A stretch of DNA of 64,000 nt. It comes from Desulfuromonas sp. CSMB_57 (GTDB taxonomy: Bacteria > Desulfobacterota > Desulfuromonadia > Desulfuromonadales > Syntrophotaleaceae). Under the pieces are notes generated by a model. That model was not told the origin of the DNA. It saw nothing but the letters and a program-made list of their open reading frames with translations, and made no database searches. Shown piece by piece: positions 26,680 to 35,296 of the stretch. Made by a program: the position numbers and the translations under genes. The stretch is taken from contig NZ_JAFCIY020000001.1 of NCBI RefSeq assembly GCF_020194955.2, forward strand, positions 186,001 through 250,000, given 5' to 3'. Position 1 is the first letter of the stretch; every line of letters starts with the position of its first letter.

Positions 26680-29600
26680 CGGTGGCTTCTCCCAGGGTAG
26701 GCTTGCTGGTTTCATTGAACAACAACGGCAGAATGGTACCGGTTCCCACCACCAAGGCATCCGCCAGGGTCAACGGCGCCAAGCCGAGGAAACTCCGTAA
26801 CCCCGGTGTCAGGGCGGCCATCAGTTGCAGCAGCAGGGACCCTCCCAAGGCGCCGGTCAAATAGGGATTCCCGGGCAACGGGCGGGCGCGGAACAGCACC
26901 GGTTGATCGGAGCGGCAGGACAGGCCGTGCAGAATCTGGGTCAGGGACAGGGTCATGAAGGCCATGGTGCCGGCTCGTGGCCCCTGCCCGTACCGTAACA
27001 GCCCGTAGCCGTAGGCCCCCATGGCCCCGCCGGTCATGGCGGCGGCTTCCAGTCCCATGCGACGCAGATCCCGGTTGCTGATCAGGGGCTGCCGGGGATC
27101 GCGCGGCGGCCGTTCCAGCAGGTCCGGTTCCGGTTCCTCCATGGACAGCGCCAGGCCCGGGAAAATATCGGAAATCAGGTTGATCCAGAGCAACTGCATG
27201 GGGTTGAGGGGCTGGCCGAGGCCCAGCGCCACGGCACTGAACATGGCCATGATTTCGCTCATGTTGGTAGCGAACAGGTAGTGAATCGATTTGCGAATGT
27301 TATTGCAGATGGTGCGACCCTGTGCAACGGCCAGAATCAGGGTGTCGAGGTCGTCGTTCTCCAGTACCACGTCGGCAATTTCGCGGGCGACGTCAGTACC
27401 GGCACTGCCCATGGCCACGCCGATGTCGGCCGCTTTCAGGGCCGGTCCATCGTTGATGCCATCGCCGGTCATGGCCACAATCTGTCCTGATCCCTGTAGG
27501 GCCTGGACGATCTCCAGTTTCTGCGCCGGCGTGACACGGGCAAAAACCTGCACCCTGCCGACCAGGGTCTGCAGGGCGGACGGCTCGATGCTTTGCAGAC
27601 TGCGCGATTCGAGGACCTCCAGTTGCCGCCCCTGGCTGAGATTGAGTTCCTTGCCGATGGCGTAGGCCGTGGGGATCTGGTCGCCGGTGATCATGACCGT
27701 CTGGATGCCGGCACGATGCAGGCGGCCGATGACCTCGCTGACCCCCGGCCGAATCGGATCGGACATGCCGGCCAAGCCCAGCCAGACCAAGTTCTTCGGT
27801 GGATCCTGGTTGGCCAGCAGGCCAGGGCGAGGGGCAAGCCCATAAGCTACCCCGAGTACCCTCAGGGCGCTGGCAGCCATGTTTTCGTTGATCAGTTCGA
27901 GGCGTTCCCGCAGTTCCGTCGTTAATGGTTTAATTTCACCCTCGCAGAGAATGTGGTTGCAGAGCCCCATGACCTCCGTCGGGCTGCCCTTGACGGCGGA
28001 AAGCGCCAAGGCGACGGTTTCCTGCCCCAACATCCTCTCAAAACATCGGGTTTCGGCAACGGCCGGAAGATCGTGGACGGTTTCCATGAACAGGCGCTGC
28101 TCGGAGCGATGCCGAATGGCCAGCAACGGATAGTCGTGGCGCAACCGGGCGGTGTCGATGCCCGTTTCCCGGGTTGCTTGGAGCAGGGCGATTTCCGTGG
28201 GCGTGCCGGTTGCCGGCCCATGGTCGTTGCGGTCATCGGTATTGGCTTCGTTGCACAGCCCGAGCACCATAAACAACAGAGTCAATTCCGGGTAGGGAGT
28301 CTGCTCGGTCTGGTATTGCTCCTGCCAGTTTTCACCAGGTTCGATGCGCAGGGAACAATTGCCGGTTTCGATCCTGCGGACCGTCATCTGGTTGCGGGTA
28401 ATGGTGCCGGTTTTATCCAAGCACAGGGTCTGGACACTACCCAAGGCTTCCACCGCATCGATATGACGAATCAACACCTGGTGCTGGCGCATCCTGCGGA
28501 CTCCGAGCGCCAGGATCGTGGTGGCGACGGTGGGCAGTCCTTCAGGCACCGCGGCGACAGCCAGGGTGATGGAGTTCTTGATCATGGGCAGCAGGCCGTA
28601 GCCGCGCAGCAGTCCGATAGCGAACACCGCAGCGCAAACGGCGCTGCTGGCGAGAACCAGTTGGTTGCCAAGGCGGTTGAGCTCTTTTTCCATGGGGGTC
28701 GGCGGCGGTTTGGACGCTCCTACCAGGGCCTGAATGCCGCCCAGTTCGGTCATGGCTCCGGTGGCGACCACCAAGGCCAGGCCTTGCCCACCGGTGACCA
28801 TGGTGCCCATGAAGGCCATGTTGTTGCGGTCCGCCAAAGGGGTCTCGATGGTGGATATCGGCAGCACGGTCTTGGCGACGGGAAAGCTTTCCCCCGTCAA
28901 AGCCGACTCATCCACGGTCAGTTGCCTTGCTTCAAGCAAGCGGCAGTCCGCCGCCACCAGAGAGCCGGGTTGCAGTACCACCAAATCGCCGGGCACCAGT
29001 TCGGCGGCATCGAGCTCATTGCGGATGCCGCCACGAATGACCAGTGCCAATGGCTGCACCATGCGCTGCAGGGAATGGATGATCTTTTCCGTCTGGGTTT
29101 CCGTCACCAGGCCGATGATGCTGTTGATGACCACCGCGGACAGGATCACGAGACCGTCGGCCAACCCGCCCGTCGCCGCTGACAATACCGCGGAGCCGGC
29201 CAGCAGCAGCATGGCTGGAGACTTAATCTGGTCGAGAAGGATACGCCACGCCGAGCGCGGCTGGTTTTGCGGCAGCAGATTGGGACCGAAGCGTTGACGG
29301 AGCAAGTCCGCCTGTGCCTGGCTCAAGCCCGTTAGAGGGTCCGCGGCGAAAGCCTCGCACGCCGTCTGCCAGGGCAGGGCATGCCACGGTGGGCTGGATT
29401 GAGGCGGCGCGGCAACATGCTTATCCCGCCGGCCTTGTTCTCTCCCGGTCGTTCTGGTCGACTTCGGGGCCACGGTTCGGGCCGGTATCTCGGACGCAGG
29501 CCGCCAACGGCTCCAGAAATTTCGAACCGCCTCCTCAACAAGGGTTACGACTCGGGCCACGGGTACCTGGGGGGAAAATCGAACCAGCACGCAACCGCTG

Positions 29601-29806
29601 AGCAGGCTGCAATCCAGTGCTAGAATCTCCCTCTGCTCGGCCAGGGCGACGGCCAGGTGGTTACGCAACTGGTCGGCGCCGGCGCCGCAGTCGGATCGCT
29701 TCAGGCCCTTGATGGCCAGCCGGGCCCGGCCGCGGATGGCCAGGTGCTGCGGCACGACCAAGGCGGAATGGGATGGTTGTGCCGGGCGGACAGTTGCGGC
29801 ATGCAC
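26549..29806 (-). CDS. P2-type cation-transporting ATPase with N-terminal HMA_2-like domain
   Basis: A 1085-residue membrane ATPase. The N-terminal ~100 residues form an HMA_2-like module, then a linker and a Ca/Mg-type P2 ATPase core: TGES, the M4 motif PEGLP, phosphorylation site DKTGTIT, ITGD, GDGINDGPALK and the C-terminal NLISDIFPGLALSMEEPEPD. The PEGLP and C-terminal helices argue for Ca, Mg or Mn rather than soft metals. About 43 C-terminal residues overlap the MetK-like gene out of frame and look non-conserved, suggesting loss of an earlier stop. ATG 29806 has GGAG upstream; a GTG near 29755 is possible. Confidence 0.88.
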   Translation of the reverse strand: MHAATVRPAQPSHSALVVPQHLAIRGRARLAIKGLKRSDCGAGADQLRNHLAVALAEQREILALDCSLLSGCVLVRFSPQVPVARVVTLVEEAVRNFWSRWRPASEIPARTVAPKSTRTTGREQGRRDKHVAAPPQSSPPWHALPWQTACEAFAADPLTGLSQAQADLLRQRFGPNLLPQNQPRSAWRILLDQIKSPAMLLLAGSAVLSAATGGLADGLVILSAVVINSIIGLVTETQTEKIIHSLQRMVQPLALVIRGGIRNELDAAELVPGDLVVLQPGSLVAADCRLLEARQLTVDESALTGESFPVAKTVLPISTIETPLADRNNMAFMGTMVTGGQGLALVVATGAMTELGGIQALVGASKPPPTPMEKELNRLGNQLVLASSAVCAAVFAIGLLRGYGLLPMIKNSITLAVAAVPEGLPTVATTILALGVRRMRQHQVLIRHIDAVEALGSVQTLCLDKTGTITRNQMTVRRIETGNCSLRIEPGENWQEQYQTEQTPYPELTLLFMVLGLCNEANTDDRNDHGPATGTPTEIALLQATRETGIDTARLRHDYPLLAIRHRSEQRLFMETVHDLPAVAETRCFERMLGQETVALALSAVKGSPTEVMGLCNHILCEGEIKPLTTELRERLELINENMAASALRVLGVAYGLAPRPGLLANQDPPKNLVWLGLAGMSDPIRPGVSEVIGRLHRAGIQTVMITGDQIPTAYAIGKELNLSQGRQLEVLESRSLQSIEPSALQTLVGRVQVFARVTPAQKLEIVQALQGSGQIVAMTGDGINDGPALKAADIGVAMGSAGTDVAREIADVVLENDDLDTLILAVAQGRTICNNIRKSIHYLFATNMSEIMAMFSAVALGLGQPLNPMQLLWINLISDIFPGLALSMEEPEPDLLERPPRDPRQPLISNRDLRRMGLEAAAMTGGAMGAYGYGLLRYGQGPRAGTMAFMTLSLTQILHGLSCRSDQPVLFRARPLPGNPYLTGALGGSLLLQLMAALTPGLRSFLGLAPLTLADALVVGTGTILPLLFNETSKPTLGEATDEKGLHVPLGIGHRGASGQALRPDQRCHRRSIPAARSPGAHPC

Positions 29807-29911
29807 CTGGGGAATCTCCAGTCCGGTTTGACGGGCTTTGAGGTACGAAAACCCCGGACCGCTGGCGATGGTCCGGGGTATGGGCGCCGTGGCGGGAAAC
29901 GGGAAAAGATT

Positions 29912-30757
29912 TTATTCTTCCTTTTGTTCCTGGCCGGTTCGTGGTTTGGGCAGGGCAGCGGAGGCGATCTCCTTGATTCCCTCGACGATGCTGACCGCAA
30001 GCTCCTTGACGGTTTTGATGGCCGTACCGCCCACCGTGCCTGCCGATTCGATGGCCCCTTCAGTGACGGCTTTGGCGACCTCTTCGACATTGCCGCCGAT
30101 TTCGCGGGTCGCTTCCAGAATGCCTTCGATGGTGCGTCGCGCCACGGTGCCGACGTCGGCACCGACTTCCGATGCGCCGGCAATGGCCCCCTTGATGGTG
30201 ATTCGGGCAGTGGCCATGAGGTCGCCACCTACATCGGTGGCTCCCATCATCAGGCCTTTGGCCACGCTCTTGGCTGTGACGGCGACATCAGTGCCTACCT
30301 CGTGGGAAGCGGTGATGGCTCCTTTGAGCATATCCTTGGTGACGTTGATGCTCTCGGTGGTGACGGAGGCCGTGGCGCTAAGGGTCGAACTGATGGTGTT
30401 GCGGGCCAGGCTGACGATTTCTGCCTCGATCTCGTTGATGCCTTTAAGGGTGCCGACCAGACCGTCCTTCAGAGCCGTGCCGGCGCTGCCAAGGGCCTGC
30501 GATACGCCCTTTTCTTCCCCGGTTTTCGGGCTTTCCTGTTCCATGTTTTCCTGTTCCATTGTGTCCTCCTCCGGAGCGGTGACGGATGGTTTTATGTGTG
30601 GTTCCTGCGGGGGCAGGGCCTCTTCGGGAGCCGCTGGTAAATAATCCGTTGGCGGGAGCATGTCTTGCGACCCGATGTCTTCTGGGCGACGGGGGGTTGC
30701 CACCCGCTTGCGCTTTGCCGGCGGTTTTCCTTGCTCGGTATCATGGGGATCCATCAT
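29912..30757 (-). CDS. Repeat protein with amphipathic ~22-residue units
   Basis: A 281-residue protein with a charged, proline-rich N-terminus (about 1-85). At least five degenerate units of about 22 residues follow, built like KGAIAGASEVGADVGTVAR, predicted to form long amphipathic helices. It has no signal peptide, membrane helix or catalytic motif. The shape resembles apolipoprotein- or LEA-like surface-binding proteins. ATG 30757 has GAGGAGG eight bases upstream and is preferred over the GTG at 30766. It lies between the P-type ATPase and an HMA_2-like gene. Function unknown. Confidence 0.7.
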   Translation of the reverse strand: MMDPHDTEQGKPPAKRKRVATPRRPEDIGSQDMLPPTDYLPAAPEEALPPQEPHIKPSVTAPEEDTMEQENMEQESPKTGEEKGVSQALGSAGTALKDGLVGTLKGINEIEAEIVSLARNTISSTLSATASVTTESINVTKDMLKGAITASHEVGTDVAVTAKSVAKGLMMGATDVGGDLMATARITIKGAIAGASEVGADVGTVARRTIEGILEATREIGGNVEEVAKAVTEGAIESAGTVGGTAIKTVKELAVSIVEGIKEIASAALPKPRTGQEQKEE

Positions 30758-30781
30758 GCCTGACACCTCCTCAGAACTTGG

Positions 30782-31315
30782 CTACTCGGCTAGGTCCGGT
30801 CCCTCTGATGGCGGCCCGGGTTCCGCCCCGGTCGAACGATGCTGGCTTTTTAGAAAAATGTTCAACCCATACCAGAAACAGGTATACCACGCAGGCGCCA
30901 CCAGATTGCCGCGCGCAATTTGCCAGAGGCCGCCGCCGATGAGAGTCAAAAAGGCCACCTCCGGCAGGCTCAGGGAGTTGTTTGACAGGCTCTGCACCTG
31001 CCCATCAACATGCCGGAACCACTGTCTGGTTGCAGCCGTGACCGGCCGGACACCACTAGCCTTGGGTCCGACCTGGGGGGCCAGACAAAAAATCTTTTCG
31101 CTGGCTACAAATTCTGCCACCTCTGAAAGATCGCCGTTGTGCAAGACGAGAAGGGAGGCGGTCCCGGGATTGACCGTAACCTGGCTGATGGAGTGACAGT
31201 CGGCAAGTTTGTCCCGCAAGGCCGCAAAGAAAGCCTGGTTGCCCCGCTGCTCCGGGAAACGGATGCGCAGGCGCTCACCCGTAGAGTGCACGCAGATACC
31301 TTCAGGGATCGTCAA
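30782..31315 (-). CDS. HMA_2-like domain protein with C-terminal membrane helix
   Basis: A 177-residue protein. The N-terminal ~75 residues match the HMA_2 pattern (GERLRIRFPEQRGNQAFF, then ISQVTVNPGTASLLVLH) without CxxC. A basic linker and one or two hydrophobic segments (about 118-155) follow. It starts with TTG overlapping the DUF5132 stop (TTGA) behind a GAGGGAG site. It is the third HMA_2-like module in the cluster, after the 24933 gene and the ATPase N-terminus, which suggests that these domains contact one another or a shared ligand. Confidence 0.68.
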   Translation of the reverse strand: MTIPEGICVHSTGERLRIRFPEQRGNQAFFAALRDKLADCHSISQVTVNPGTASLLVLHNGDLSEVAEFVASEKIFCLAPQVGPKASGVRPVTAATRQWFRHVDGQVQSLSNNSLSLPEVAFLTLIGGGLWQIARGNLVAPAWYTCFWYGLNIFLKSQHRSTGAEPGPPSEGPDLAE

Positions 31316-31605
31316 CTTTCGGCTCCCTCGGGAGGTTCGCTGAAGGCTGCCGCCATCTTACCCATGGCGACCTCTTTCTCCTCGGCCAGTTCGGCACGCG
31401 CCTCGGCCGCCATGTCCTCCAGCAACTCCCCTGTTTCGGCGGCTTTTTCCTTGATTTTGTCGAGCAGCATCATGCCGCCCTTGAGCCCCGCCTTGGCCAG
31501 GGGACGTCCCACGCTGACCAGAATCGGCAATACGGCCGGCGCCAGCACGGCTGCTCCGAGCCCGATGAAGAGGCCGGTTACGGCCTTGTCCTTGAATTCT
31601 GCCAT
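31312..31605 (-). CDS. DUF5132 family small membrane protein
   Basis: A 97-residue protein with the DUF5132 look: an N-terminal glycine/alanine hydrophobic stretch (GLFIGLGAAVLAPAVLP), RPLAKAGLKGGMMLLDKIKEK, then an acidic coiled coil (GELLEDMAAEARAELAEE). Function unknown. GGAGG precedes the ATG. First gene of the minus-strand operon DUF5132, HMA_2, repeat protein, P-type ATPase, MetK-like. Confidence 0.78.
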   Translation of the reverse strand: MAEFKDKAVTGLFIGLGAAVLAPAVLPILVSVGRPLAKAGLKGGMMLLDKIKEKAAETGELLEDMAAEARAELAEEKEVAMGKMAAAFSEPPEGAES

Positions 31606-31694
31606 AGTGCCTCCATATGAAAATAACCGTTATATGTTGAGCTTTTATCACCTCCTATCGGAAATGCAATGTGGCTTGCTGGCAAAACCCGGCG

Positions 31695-31769
31695 GCTAAC
31701 CAATAACTAACAGTGGAAGCCAAAAAATGCAGGGTGTTTAACGGTTGGCTAACAATTCAAAGTCAAATT
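31695..31769 (+). promoter_or_regulatory. Tandem candidate Pho boxes upstream of the mgtE-like gene
   Basis: Site 1: GCTAAC (31695-31700) and ACTAAC (31706-31711). Site 2: TTTAAC (31737-31742) and GCTAAC (31748-31753). Both have an 11-bp period. The two sites are 42 bp apart, four helical turns. CAAATT at 31764-31769 lies 10 bases after site 2, the same -10 spacing as at phoB and pstS. Confidence 0.6.
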
Positions 31770-31784
31770 TGATTCAGTTATGCG

Positions 31785-32828
31785 ATGGATCTCGAGCATC
31801 CAACAAGTGGATTCATTCCAACCGATGTCAGGGGGCGGGCCATGGGTAGTTGGATCGGCAAGGGGAGCAAATTGTCGGAGAAGGTTCGCTCGCACCTGGT
31901 AACAGGGATTCTGCGCGCTTATGCTTCCCATTCCGTCGGTGACGTGCATGTCATGCTGCGAAACACGCGCCTGGAGAGCACCGAGGCCATATACATCGTC
32001 ACGCGAGGCGGCAAGTTGCTGGGATGCATATTGCTGGCTGAACTGCTGCAGTGGCCGGACCAGCAAGTGCTGGGTTTGATTATGAATCTCGATCCGCCTG
32101 CCGTGCGGCCGGATGACGACCAGGAAACGGCCGCCAACCTGGCGGTGGATCGGGGCTTGGCGGCCGTTCCGGTGGTGGACGATGCGGGTATCTTGCAGGG
32201 TGTTGTGCCGGCAATGGCCATCATCCATATCCTGCGCCGGGAACATAGTGAGGATCTGCTGCGCTTCACCGGTATTTTGAACGCAGGCGCCAATGCCGCC
32301 CAGGCCCTCGAAGCCGCGCCCCTGCGGCGGGCGGCGCAACGGTTGCCCTGGCTGCTCATCGGTCTGCTGGGGAGCCTTTTCGCCACCTTGATAATGGCCG
32401 GTCTGGAAGCCTCCATGCAACGCCAAATGGCCATCGCCTTTTTTGTGCCCGGCCTGATTTACCTGGCGGATGCCATCGGCACCCAAACGGAAGCGATCGC
32501 GGTGCGCGGCCTGTCCTTCAGTTCCAACTCCTTCAATCGCTTGCTGGTCGGCGAGATGTTCACCGGCCTGTTGCTGGGCGTGACCATAGCCCTGCTGACC
32601 TTTCCCTTGGTGTGGGGGTTTTTCGGCGATGTGCGCCTGGCGCTGGCCGTATCGACTTCGCTGGTGGCGGCCGGGTGCAGCGCAACGAGCGTGGGCATTT
32701 TGTTCCCATACTTGATCGGTCGTTTCGGCTACGATCCGGCCTATGGTTCCGGGCCCTTGGCGACCATTTTTCAGGATATTTTCAGTTTGCTGGTTTATCT
32801 GGTGGTGGTTCGGTTTTTGCTCGGCTAG
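31785..32828 (+). CDS. MgtE-family magnesium/divalent-cation channel lacking the N domain
   Basis: A 347-residue protein with a CBS pair (about residues 35-165) followed by the five-helix MgtE pore domain (about 180-347). Signatures are DAIGTQTEAIAVRGLS and YDPAYGSGPLATI, where the Asp and Gly line the Mg site. The superhelical N domain that gates canonical MgtE (about 450 residues) is absent. The start is uncertain: ATG 31785 has a weak site, while ATG 31842 has GGGGGCGGG upstream. The proposed tandem Pho boxes suggest induction under phosphate limitation. Confidence 0.85.
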   Translation: MDLEHPTSGFIPTDVRGRAMGSWIGKGSKLSEKVRSHLVTGILRAYASHSVGDVHVMLRNTRLESTEAIYIVTRGGKLLGCILLAELLQWPDQQVLGLIMNLDPPAVRPDDDQETAANLAVDRGLAAVPVVDDAGILQGVVPAMAIIHILRREHSEDLLRFTGILNAGANAAQALEAAPLRRAAQRLPWLLIGLLGSLFATLIMAGLEASMQRQMAIAFFVPGLIYLADAIGTQTEAIAVRGLSFSSNSFNRLLVGEMFTGLLLGVTIALLTFPLVWGFFGDVRLALAVSTSLVAAGCSATSVGILFPYLIGRFGYDPAYGSGPLATIFQDIFSLLVYLVVVRFLLG

Positions 32829-32851
32829 AAGACAGCTGTTCGGTTGGGCCT

Positions 32852-34432
32852 TCAGAGCCAGAGGTTGAGCAGCCCGATAAAAAATCCGAGGAGGCCGCCA
32901 AACAAATTGATGTACAGGAAATGTTCCTGCATGACGCCGAGCAACAGACCCTCGACGGCCAGAATGTCCAGGGAATCGACCTTGTCGGTGACCATCTGCC
33001 GGACATTGAAGCCGCTGATGATGGTCGGTATTTCCTCCTGCAAAATCTTTTCGCCATAACTGCAGGCTCGTTCCTCCAGCCAGTCCCGCAGCGTCAGGGG
33101 AACGAAATCTCCTAGTTGGCCGGTAGTCTGGCGCAGCAACCACTGCTCCCCGTTTTCCAGCAATAGGGAGGTGAAAATTTCCCGGGCCTGCGAGGATTGC
33201 AGGCCGGAGATGAGGGCGTCGGTAGTCTGTTCCCGGAACCGGTCCCATTCTTTCTGGTCCAGGATTTGTTTCAGCAGGGTGTTCAGGGGGGTAGTCTGTG
33301 CCTGGTTCAGGAAGCCCTGCAAGGCATTATGCAGGTAATTCCGGCCTTGGGCGCCGCGGCTTAAGGTCAGCACCTGTTGCACCAACTGGGAGCGCAATTG
33401 GGCAATCTGTTCGTAAGGCAGGTGCGGCAGGAACTGCGCCGGGGACAACTCCAACCAGGCGTGGAACCGCTCTTCAAGCAAGTGTAGGATCTTGTCGCGG
33501 GTTTCGTCCTGATGCAGCCATTGGGAAAGATCCCGGTGCATCTGGTCCAGAAAGGCCGGGACTTTGGCGTTGATTTTGTTGAGTTTGACAAACCCGGCAA
33601 AAAAACCGGAAACACCTTGCAAGGACTCGATAAAATCCTTGATGGAACGCTGGATGCGCAGGCTGACGGCGTGCCGGAGTTCGGGCCGGCTCAGATGCCT
33701 GTCGACGGTGGCAAGAAGCTGCGGGGCCTGCTGCGCCAGCGCCGCCAAGAGCAGGGAAACCAGTTGGGGTGGGAGAACTTCGCGCAAAGGGGTATCACTG
33801 GTCAACAGTCGGTCGAGCCTGACCTGGATTTGCTCCTGCAGCAAATCGCCAAAGTTGTCGGAAAACAGTAGATCGTCGAGACGGGCATGGAGGGCTTGCT
33901 GCAACCTGTCCAGTGTCTGCGGATCCAGCAGACTTTGCAGGTCGTGTCGCAGCAGGGTCTGCTCCTTTTCCCGCAGAAAGGCGCACAATCGGCCATGAAA
34001 CTCTTGGCTGGCCAGGAAGCTGAACAGAGACCGGGTCAATTCCTGGTTGAAAACCGCCAACAATTCCTTGATTCGCTGTCGTTGTTCAGGCGTAAGACGG
34101 TGTTCCAAATCGTCCAAGGGCAAGCGCAGCGCCTGCTCCAACTGTCCCCGTACGGCCTCACGCAGAGTTTGCTGAAAAACTTTCTGCTGCAAGGCGGTGT
34201 GAATGGCATCGGGTGTCAAAAGGTGCTCGCCTACCATCTTGCCCATTTTGTCGGCCAGTTGATGGCGCTTGGCGGGGATGATGCCGGGGGTCAGGGGAAG
34301 CCGCAATTTGCCAATCCGCCAGGGCCTCAGGGGGCGGAACAGCATGCGGATGGCCACGACATTGGTGAAATAGCCGATAGCCGCCCCCAACAGAGGAGGT
34401 GCCAGCCAGCTGAAAAGAGTTCCCGCGTTCAT
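32852..34432 (-). CDS. DUF445 family membrane protein
   Basis: A 526-residue protein. An N-terminal membrane helix (about 5-28) carries the family block GAAIGYFTNVVAIRMLFRP and LPLTPGIIPAKR. About 450 mostly helical residues rich in Q, L and R follow, with a C-terminal hydrophobic segment (NLFGGLLGFFIGLLNLWL). DUF445 proteins (YheB/YjiN relatives) are of unknown function. ATG 34432 with AAGGGC upstream is preferred over an upstream ATG. It lies 67 bases downstream of another minus-strand gene and may share its transcript. Confidence 0.82.
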   Translation of the reverse strand: MNAGTLFSWLAPPLLGAAIGYFTNVVAIRMLFRPLRPWRIGKLRLPLTPGIIPAKRHQLADKMGKMVGEHLLTPDAIHTALQQKVFQQTLREAVRGQLEQALRLPLDDLEHRLTPEQRQRIKELLAVFNQELTRSLFSFLASQEFHGRLCAFLREKEQTLLRHDLQSLLDPQTLDRLQQALHARLDDLLFSDNFGDLLQEQIQVRLDRLLTSDTPLREVLPPQLVSLLLAALAQQAPQLLATVDRHLSRPELRHAVSLRIQRSIKDFIESLQGVSGFFAGFVKLNKINAKVPAFLDQMHRDLSQWLHQDETRDKILHLLEERFHAWLELSPAQFLPHLPYEQIAQLRSQLVQQVLTLSRGAQGRNYLHNALQGFLNQAQTTPLNTLLKQILDQKEWDRFREQTTDALISGLQSSQAREIFTSLLLENGEQWLLRQTTGQLGDFVPLTLRDWLEERACSYGEKILQEEIPTIISGFNVRQMVTDKVDSLDILAVEGLLLGVMQEHFLYINLFGGLLGFFIGLLNLWL

Positions 34433-34499
34433 CGTTGCCCTTCGGCCAGCCCGCTTCCGGCCCGCTTCGTACGCCAATCGCGGACAGATGGAGGTCGAC

Positions 34500-35060
34500 T
34501 CATTGGTAGGTCATTCGGGGGGCATTCTGGAACATCTCCAGAAAAACCTGGGCGATGCTTTCGAGGTCCTGTGCCCGGAGGGTTTCTGTTTCCAAGGCGC
34601 CGGCCGCCAGTTTCTTCATGACCTCTTCGTCGTGGGCACCCAGGCTGCAGGCCATATGCAGCAGGGTTTGGGAACCGATGCGAACCAGAGAGGGCAAGTC
34701 GATGCCCGCCTGGACGCCTCCGATCATGATCCCTTGCATGGCCAGATAGGTGCTGCTGTAAATGTCATGCCCCGCTTCTCGCAGGGCCTGAAGCAAACCT
34801 TTGGCCAATCCGCGGGTTGAAATCAGGCATTCGGTACCAAGGCCGCCGCCGGAGGCGCAGATGGCTCGCGTCAGATCCGACGCCAAAGCCAGCAGGCTGT
34901 CGCATTGGCTCCTTTGGGCTGAAACATGGGCCTGAATTACTCGTTGGGTCAGGTGCGCGATATCCTGCTCATGATGGTTGAGGTGATGAAACAGGATTTT
35001 CAGGTCGCTCTGGCCGGAAACGGGCCAGCTCTGAACGGTGTCATCTGATTCGTGGTTCAT
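34500..35060 (-). CDS. Hypothetical helical protein
   Basis: A 186-residue soluble protein that I do not recognise. AAAGGAG precedes the ATG, supporting a real gene. It is His- and Gln-rich at the N-terminus (LFHHLNHHEQD), mostly helical, with no membrane segment, signal peptide or enzymatic motif. It probably forms a transcription unit with the DUF445 gene downstream. The 35061-35296 gap beyond its start holds no visible gene. Confidence 0.6.
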   Translation of the reverse strand: MNHESDDTVQSWPVSGQSDLKILFHHLNHHEQDIAHLTQRVIQAHVSAQRSQCDSLLALASDLTRAICASGGGLGTECLISTRGLAKGLLQALREAGHDIYSSTYLAMQGIMIGGVQAGIDLPSLVRIGSQTLLHMACSLGAHDEEVMKKLAAGALETETLRAQDLESIAQVFLEMFQNAPRMTYQ

Positions 35061-35296
35061 GGGGTGCTCCTTTGGTTATAAAAGGGCGCTTGCCCCTTTG
35101 TAGGGGCCGATTTCTTGACGTAATTATGCCAGGCAATTGTTCTGTTTTTGTTAGGACCACCCTGAACCTTTGGCAGCGGCACGAACGCTTCCATAAATGC
35201 TATTCGGCATCGGCTGCCGAGGGTCGCTGGCCATGCTTGCAAATTGCCGGGAAATAAAGTAAAAAGAGCTCTCCATGATGCTGGGGAGGGTGTGCG

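Noticed and set aside
29657-30640. Plus-strand open frame of 327 codons opposite the repeat protein
   Set aside because: It is glycine/aspartate-rich, reflects the tandem repeats on the other strand, and has no ribosome site.
31628-31650. CGTTATATG upstream of the DUF5132 operon as a ModE box
   Set aside because: No matching ATAACG half-site at the right distance; the inverted CATAT ends are too weak to call.
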